From Corythucha ciliata (Eukaryota; Arthropoda; Insecta; Hemiptera; Tingidae): a stretch of DNA of 64,000 nucleotides. Under the pieces are notes generated by a model that did not search any database, was not told the DNA's origin, and worked only from the letters and a program-made list of their open reading frames with translations. Made by a program: the position numbers and the translations under genes. Shown one piece after another: positions 56,491 to 64,000 of the stretch. Each line of letters begins with the position of its first letter. Position 1 is the stretch's first letter. The DNA lies in the NCBI GenBank assembly GCA_038030265.1, contig CM075938.1, forward strand, positions 11,881,009-11,945,008, written 5' to 3'.

Positions 56491-59400
56491 TGATGGCTAA
56501 TTTTAAACGGGGAACTTCCTGTCTTGCCCGATTTCCGCGGAATTTGCAGGAGATGAAGCAAAATCTAACGTACGTTGCTAAATTCTTGTCCAAATGGTGG
56601 TTTTTGTCGATTGCACGTTCTTTTCGGCCACTTTTCAAGTTTTTACACACTCGTGGTCAATTTCTCGATTTCTTTGGGTGGGGGATCGTTAGGAGAAGTG
56701 GCACAGCTACAGGGGACTTCTACGACACATTTCTGTTGTTGATAGGCATTCTTTACCTCGAGGCTCTCTCCCTTAGGGACTCCTGGGGCCCTATTCTGAT
56801 ACGTCGAGAAAAATGCCGCAAGTGTGGCTCCTCCGGTTGACATAAAACGTTTTTTACTAGGGGTCGATCACGGTATTGAAATGGCGCCACCTTTGTCAGA
56901 ATTCTGCCCCCCTCTCCCAGCGCACTTTCAAATTAATCGTCGCAACCAATAATTCATCATTCATTTTCGAGCAAACATGGTTGGCAAAAAAAAAGGTACC
57001 TATTCCTCTCAAGTCTTAACCCAAAACTAGTGTGACAGGGGAAATAAAATTTCGCTTTGTGATGCACAGCGACTGGAGCTGGAAGGTAGGCAATAACACG
57101 CATGACCGAGAGTTCATGAGTGTCGCGGCCTATCTTAAGAACTCCCGTACACGAGGTGACCTCTTGGAGTTTGAAGGCCACAGAGTTGCGCTGCTAGTTG
57201 CCATTGAAAATGGGGACTCGCACAGTTTTTATTTTATTTTGTCCACTACGCGTCGCGACCACTGAGTAGCCCGTTTCGAATTTGAACCCCCGCACGACAG
57301 ACCACTGTCGTCTCCCAACTTTGAAGGTGCTAAAACCCAAAATACTTTTTGCCCGTACACCATACCCGATTGTGCCCGGACTCATACGGTTCTTCGAACC
57401 TATTTGACTCATCCCAAAGCCCAAGCCCAAAATAAAAGTCCCGATACGACCCTTCGTGGCATTTCTGTTTCTTTCGAGTTGTTTGATTCTTCACAGTGAT
57501 GTCACGGTATAGTCATCAGGATCAACCATTCTGGGTGTTTATTCAGTAATATTTGGCGCTCGTGCTAACCGCCTGTCCTTCCCGCATTAAATAATATGTT
57601 CGCGAAGAGGTCAGGTTTTTAGCAATTTAGCATCAGCTCTACCTTTCCCAAGTGAATAATCCCCAAGTGAAGTGCCACTGAAATTGAACGCTTCTTGGAG
57701 TCCAGCCACTTTGATGCGCTATACTGAGTGTTTGGGTTGCTAATTTCTAGCGCGGCTCCATGGTGCTTCAAAGTGGCCTAGTGTGTGGGAGCCCTCACTA
57801 ATAATTTTCCTTCTACGGTTAGCAAGCTCGTTAGCTTACTTGTTTCCCTGCTACATATTGTGACCCAGGATATTATTACCTAGAAAATCAATCTCAGGGT
57901 CAAGGAATATCCTTCACCCACAATGTTGTCTATCCCAGCTCTGTTGTTCTCCACTGGTGGATCCAGGAGGGAGGGCACAGGGGCTATGTCCCTTCCCCGT
58001 GTCGGAGTAGGGGTCACTCGCGCAAAAACATCATCAAAACCACCTCTCTAACCCTATCGAGGGGTGGTCACCTACTCGAAATTCAGGGTCATTTTCTCAA
58101 AGGGTACTGGTTTGAGACAAACGTGAATCGTATGAGTCCCTCGAACCACGCTCAATCGATAAATAAAGCCGGTACCAACCTGACCACGCATCAGAGTGAC
58201 CGCCAGTGTCCCTTAAACTGCCCTGCGATGCATTTTTCTTGGCATGTTCGTTTTCTTTCGCCATTTTGCTCGACTCCCGGGGCCATTAGTACGAGCGTTC
58301 AGTATAAAAAATCCCGAAAGCGTGGTTGCCACTACGTCTTAAACAGCATCCATGGATCCTGCCTGCGCTGCATTTTTTCGATACCGTTCGTACCCCAGTC
58401 CCTGAGCTCTCCATCGACGTCCATGAGCTTGAGCCGTTGAAAGGGTTATCGCTCTCCACACTTTCGATTAGAGAGCTCTTCGAATGGACAGACATTTCAG
58501 AGCCTGCTACTTGTTGGAAAAAACAATCCTTGGAACTGTAGAAGGGAAGCATTTTCCGATTTTGACGCATATCCTCCTTCTCCCTTTTGTTGCGGCCCTT
58601 TGTAAATTTTGAGTCCATTACCGTCGCTCGAAATTGACATCCTGTAAATTAAATACCGACCTTCGTCCAGAACACTGAAGCTTCATCGATTGGTCCGCTT
58701 TGTTCAGAACTGTGCCGCTTGGCACATTTTTTTTCTTCTTCTGTCTCGTATTGCGTCAGCATAGGCTGCATTAAGTGTATAGACCCCTCCTCCCTTTCCC
58801 CCTCCTTCCATTCGTGAATGATTCAAATTCCTGTTAAGTGGAACAAATTGAACATTACCGTGGAATCACGTACTTTTAGGCGCCGCACTCCCGTCGTTGT
58901 TGGGGCTCGGTAGTGTAATTGGTGGGATAGTGGGTGTGTGAGAGAGAGTAAGAGAGAAGGCGAATGAGAGGCCTGCCGTTTTACAGCTTTCCATTTTGCA
59001 ACTCACTCTCTTTACCGTTCACTTGGATGAAAAAAAAAAAAAAAAAGACCTAGTTCAGAGAGTCGGAGATATGAAAAAACTATAGGCCTTTTTTGAAAAC
59101 GTGTTAAAGCCGGGCTTGCTAATTAAAGTAAACTTTACCTAAAAGGAAAACGTGAAAGTTTTATAAAAGTAAGAGCTTTGTGATATGAAAACTGCATAAT
59201 GCATATAGAATTTGAATATTTAATTTAGATGTCATTCGTGTAATTCTTGATATCGCTCAGCAGATTTTATCCTTTTCATCCAACTCCAGACGTGCTTTAA
59301 TTTTCGTTCTGTGTGGAGGGGTGATGTAGTCGGCATGTTACATGGCTATGGGACTTATTCTTCGTACAATCGATTACGGTTTGAGAAATCAAGGCGCTTG

Positions 59401-61139
59401 GTGATGAAAACCCTTCCGAAAATGTGGTTTGGTTGTGGTGGAGGGTGAGAGTTGTGGGAAGGATACGATAGGATGAAAGTGCTAAATTGGGAAAATGAAA
59501 TGCTTCTCGTCTTCTCTTAGGGGTTCTCGCTGTCTGGGTTTTTGTGGAATGGTGTATTTGGTGGTTGCGAATGATGGGTGGAACGAGATGTAATCTCGTC
59601 ACGATGACATGTCCTAGATAGCTGAACTTATTATTTATTATTTTTTTTTTTTAATAAGAACACGAGTGATTCGTCTCGTGTTCCTTTTTCATACTTCATC
59701 AGATATTTCTTAGTAATGAGCCGTCACAGTGTTCAATATATGAAGCTCTTCGAACTCGATGCCGTCAAGACGGATAGATTAGTTTGTTGGACGATGTGAC
59801 TTTTGATTAAATTTTATCCTTCCTCATTCCTAGGGCTTACCGTTTTCTTCATTTTATACAGCGTTAAGTCTCCTTAGACATGATGGGGGGGGGAGCTTCA
59901 AGCTCCCCCCCTTTTCCCTCAATTCAAGGATATAAACAGAAGGGACGTTAGATCCGTAACGCCTAATTTGAAAGTGCAGGGCTTCAAAGGGTATGACGTT
60001 GGTTCTATATTGAACGCTTTCCAGGACATGACGATTCGACCTTTCTGTGGTTTGACTGGCTGAATTACGTGGTTTTATTGTGGAATTACAATAATCAAAT
60101 AACGTTCTGGAAATAGTCGAACCATTCTGAGCATTGTAAGTTCGAAAGAGAAAGAGGAAAACATGTTTTAGTAAAATGCTTCATCCCACTATCCTCTTAT
60201 GGATATAGCCATCGGGTTCTTTTGAGGGGCGAAACCTGCGGGTTTTTAGCCTATCGTTGCCCACTCACGCGCAGTCCCCACGTTAGGAAAATGTTGCCAG
60301 GGGTATGGGGAACCCCGCAGGTTTCGAGACGTAATTTCGATTTCGAGCATGTCCGACAGACCAGACACAAAAGCGATGGGTTTCGTTTTTTTCTTGTTCT
60401 TGCTTGCTCCAGAGGGAGTTGTCATCTTCTCTTGACAGAGGTATGAACGACGAGAGATAAAAAATAGTTGCTGTTGCTGCGGGAGTTTATGCGGTCAATC
60501 AGATATTTCGAGGACCTTTCGATGCATTTGCAAAAGTGGGCTTCCTTTAAACAAAGGAAATCTCGATTTATGACCCTGAATGGAGGCGTAATTCAATGCG
60601 AAATTCTGCAGAGACGGAGAAAACAATTGGTTTTGTATTTCATTCGAAACAGCCTCGTATAAACCGGACTTTATAACGTCTTCACTTGCAACAGAAGAGG
60701 ATCCCTCTTTCGGGGTCGAGGTATGTCTCCGTTCTCCGTTATTACTTGAAGTGGGCAGATCGTAATGTACAAGTGAAATATTGCTTTATTGTGGATAAAG
60801 CAGAACAGCAAAGCGGACTTTGGAGAAGAAAAAAAAGACCTTGTCTGGTCATATCGAGTGAGTGGGTCACATAGTGATAAAGGTGCAGATCCAGGGGGGT
60901 GGCTGTTGGGTCGATCACCCCCATGCACCGAAACTTCGAGCTCCGACTAGTCATAATTGGTTGTTAATTTTATCAATTATTAGCGCTGTACATAACGGAC
61001 GCGGAACCATTGAGTGTTTGAGTGTGTGTGTGTGGTAAAGGGGGGTAACGGGGCATCCGTTGGAATCGAGGTCACGCTAAAATTAAGGGGGAAAAACGCT
61101 AATGTGCTGTTCTTATGGCAACACATCCGTGACATCAGT
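56491..61139. other. Intronic stretch without recognised genes
   Basis: A stem of about 15 bp at 60230-60326 (CGAAACCTGCGGG with CCCCGCAGGTTTCG) is present. The G-run/C-run hairpin GGGGGGAGCTTCAAGCTCCC lies near 59888-59910. An A tract lies at about 59029-59046. The frames at 57032-57265 and 60222-60446 have no recognisable domain or splice context. Confidence 0.45.
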
Positions 61140-62550
61140 GGCTGAATCATGGGTAAAACGGAGAAGGAACGCTAATTCGCGGCTGTAAATGAGAAAAATC
61201 GACGATTCGCGGCTAAAATTGAGAAAAATGCGCTAATTCATGGCGAAAAGTTGAAAAAAATAGCTTATTTGCGGCCAAAATGAGAAAACGTCAATTCGTT
61301 GTTCTTGGTGGCAACTTTACTGCCACTGGTGCAAAGGAAGCGATACTAACGCTATTTTAGCATTAAAAGCGCGTGTCGCGTTTTTAGCGGGCGTGTGATT
61401 TTAATCGAATCGCTAAATCGCAGCTAAAAGTAGACAAGAATTGCTAATTAGACGGACAAATCAAGAAAAAATTGCTATTACAAGGATTAAAATGAAAAGA
61501 AAAAGCTAAATTGCACTACAAAATTGATAGAAATTGCAAAGTCATTGCTAAATTAAAAAATTGATAACTATTTGTGATTGAAATTAAGAAAAAGCGATGC
61601 ACAGCTAACATTGCGAAATAGTCGATTTGCGATCTCTTGCGGCATCTTCGCCCACAAAATTGATAAAAAAGCTCTAATTTGCGTCTAGAAGTGAACAAAT
61701 CTGTAATTAGCGTCTAAAATTGATAAAGAGCGCTAATTCTCGTTTAAAATCCACAAATAGTGCTAATGCGTAGTTTTTGGAGGCAACTCAAGGCTTTCGG
61801 CTTTTGCCGAAACTTTAAGAATTTAGCGTATTTCTTAATTTTAGCCGCGGCTAATTAGTGGATCCACAGAATCAGCCGCAAATTATTGGTTTTTCCCAAA
61901 ATGATCCGCAAATTAGCCGTGGTTTTTACATATTAGGCCCGCATTACCAATGTTCTCACTTTTATAGCCACACGTAAGTTGCCTTCAGAAGCCGATAATT
62001 AGCGTATTTTCATTTTAAAACACTTACTGAAATTTCTCTTTATTTTAACCGCGAATTAGCGCTTTTTCTCCATTTTAGCAGAGGATTAGCACTTTTCTCA
62101 ATTTTAAAGGAATATTAGCCCTTTTATTAGCGTTTTCATCCCATGAATCTGCAATTTTGCTCAATGTTTGCCATAAATTGGCGTTTTTCTCCATTTTTAG
62201 CAGTGCATTTGAGCTGAAATTTACAGGTCATCTTAATTTAAGCCGCGGTAGTTAGTGATTTTCTCATTATTAGCCGTGAATTAGCGTTTTTTTGTTTTGT
62301 TTTTTTTTTCACATTTCAGCCCCGCATTGGCAATTTTTGCTCCAATTCGATTGGCGTTTTCCCAATTTTAGCCGTGAATTATAAGTGTTTTTTTCAATTT
62401 GTATCCGCAAATTAACATTTTTCCTTCAGGCAATTGGCGAATTAACGCTTTTTTCAATTTCATCGACGAATTAACCGATTTTTTCATAATTTTAGCCTCG
62501 ATTTCTTTTTTCTCGTATGACCTTGTTATACCGAATTTTCCTAACAGCAC
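61140..62550. repeat. Bidirectional block of the GCGAATTAGCG minisatellite
   Basis: From about 61150 to 61790 the units run as CGCTAATTCGCGGCTAAAAT then TGAGAAAAA. From about 61810 to 62550 they run in the opposite sense as ATTTTAGCCGCGAATTAGCG then TTTTTCTC. The turnover sits at a small hairpin (CTTTCGGCTTTTGCCGAAAC, about 61792-61811). Unit length varies around 35-55 bp and homogeneity is low. The same unit occurs at 39700-41285. It is not coding. Confidence 0.75.
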
Positions 62551-64000
62551 ATTAGCTGTTTTTTGGGTACAGTTCAGCCGTAAAATGCCTCCATACGCAC
62601 TTAGAATCGGCTATTTTTTTGTACGTCATGGTATTGGTATGGTTGGATTGAGAAACCACGAGTGACTGCTTTTTTGCAGTTTTATCCACGACTTGAGCTT
62701 TTTCCAAACTTTTTCCGCCTTCTTGCCCAAATATCGGCACATTAGAGCGTCTTATCAATTTTATCTGCTTAAGGATCTAAAAACTTGGGGATCATTGTAT
62801 TTTCTGTGTTTAATCCGTGAATTTACCACACGAAGGCTCGAATTTTGTCAATTTGAGCCATCAGAATAGCAATTTCGTACTTTCGTGGGCTCGTATTTTT
62901 GCTGCACTATTTGCTGATAACTAGTAGCGTCCTGTTCTCCAGGTCGGATGGACTGAAAATCTTCAAAAGGAGCAATATCGCTGTCAATCGTATACCCAAA
63001 CTCTTTTTCACGTTCAAACCATAAATATAGAACATAAAAATCCTGATTTTTCCATATTTAAGCTTTTCGGGCGTCCCCTCTGCTAGGGGGCCGTGGTGGT
63101 CCGGCCCCTCGCCTTTATACCTCGGTAATCACACTTCGGCGGTTTCTTTCGTTACCTTTTTTTGTTAATTTAATTTCGTTCGTCGTTGTTATTTCATCTT
63201 TCGTAACCGACTTTTGAGTTATACGTTATTCTAGTCTGGTGAGGATTTTGGATTAGCTCGAGGCTTGCAAAATTGTGTGCTTTGCTCCACTAAAAGTGGC
63301 TTGAGAGCTGACAGCTATATTCTCTGTTTACAAACGGCTAAGATGACTGTACGCGCGCCCCTAAACAGCAAACTGACGATTCGCAACTTGAAAATGGCTG
63401 AACTGACTATTTGCGTGCTAAAAATAGCCATCCCTCCAAGGTGTGGATTCTTGGGGGGAGGACAAATTGGTCTTGCCTCCCCCCTGGGGGAAGAGCAAAT
63501 TGATCTTGCCCCCTCCTTCCCACGGAGTATTATATGGGCTGAGGATGTAGTTGATCTCAAGTAGTCACCTTTTCGAAAATATGGTTTCGACCTGAGAAGA
63601 TCGTGGTTTCATGTGTAAAAGTATAACGCCAAAAATTCTGTTTTCGAGTTGTCGTTGGGTTTTGGCAGACTTTCTCGATTCCAGAACGTTTCAGTGCGAG
63701 GTCTGCGTGTGTCGAGCCGCTTCAATGGGCTTTTCAGACCTGATGATTGGGTGGCCACTTTGCGGCCAAAAACTCTGGAATCGGCTCGGTGGAAAACCTC
63801 TCCTACGCTTTGTCTCATCGACAATCCGTCTTGATTTTCGGAATCCCTGTGTCGATAAACCACAAGATCTGCAGTTTATCAAATTTTAAATTTCCACTAT
63901 TTTTGCCAAAATCGCTCATAACCCGCTGTGGGCGATTTTTAGTTCAAGTATAGTTTAACCTAATTTTTGATCGAATTGTTTCGACTTGAGCCGGACGTGG
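62551..64000. other. End of window, intronic
   Basis: There is some trailing minisatellite-like sequence to about 62900 and an imperfect AACTGACGATT-like repeat at 63330-63425. The overlapping frames at 63609-63953 lie in several phases on both strands and none is preferred. No exon of hnRNP L was recognised. Confidence 0.4.

Larger units (their letters stand above)
46056..64000 (+). other. hnRNP L intron, incomplete (at least 17.9 kb)
   Basis: After the GTGAGTA donor I found no exon encoding the glycine-rich linker, RRM3 or RRM4 up to the window end. A very short exon could have been missed. The contents are transposons and minisatellites, listed below. Confidence 0.6.

Noticed and set aside
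57032..57265. Possible exon in a 77-codon frame
   Set aside because: The sequence looks protein-like in part (HDREFMSVAAYLKNSRTRGD), but I see no family match and no convincing splice sites. It also does not resemble the hnRNP L RRM3.

Overview
The window looks like the intron-rich interior of one animal gene on the + strand. The genome is repeat-dense and moderately AT-rich by eye, most likely from an arthropod. Three short exons, joined in compatible phases, encode consecutive parts of an hnRNP L protein (the fly orthologue is called smooth). They are the end of RRM2 (2623-2712), its C-terminal extension (27304-27370) and the proline-rich linker before RRM3 (45975-46055). They are separated by introns of 24,591 and 18,604 bp and followed by at least 17.9 kb of further intron. 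I found no start, no stop, no RRM1, RRM3 or RRM4 exon and no second host gene. Nothing bacterial (operon, Shine-Dalgarno site, CRISPR) is present.

Almost everything else I can support is transposon-derived and lies in the introns. The first intron holds a PIF/Harbinger-like element just upstream of the first exon. It also has a 1.4 kb foldback element (6282-7690) and a 2.7 kb Tc1/mariner-superfamily element (15290-17977). The latter has terminal repeats of about 635 bp and a broken transposase of the DUF4817 type. A 500 bp sequence occurs twice (14614-15113 and 19097-19596) on either side of that element, together with a 295-297 bp tandem repeat.

The second intron is crowded with small hairpin elements. 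One family has ends GCGTTTTCCATTTGC flanked by TA. A second is PIF/Harbinger-like, with ends of the type GGCC..TTACACG and TWA duplications. A third is a TTAA-flanked foldback. There is also a SINE with two tRNA-like units and a degenerate minisatellite built on GCGAATTAGCG. The third intron repeats these families. It contains two clear nested insertions (46523-46660 and 55289-55673) and a large bidirectional block of the minisatellite (61140-62550).

The elements do not form a pathway. They share a growth habit in which most are perfect or near-perfect foldbacks, and several are inserted into each other, which gives relative ages and exact target sites. The only functional gene supported here is hnRNP L. 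The most unusual points are the collinear long-TIR elements, the nested TTAA insertion with an unoccupied sister site, the interleaved Harbinger palindrome carrying a transposase N-terminal remnant, the dual-tRNA SINE, and the very frequent long G/C homopolymers.
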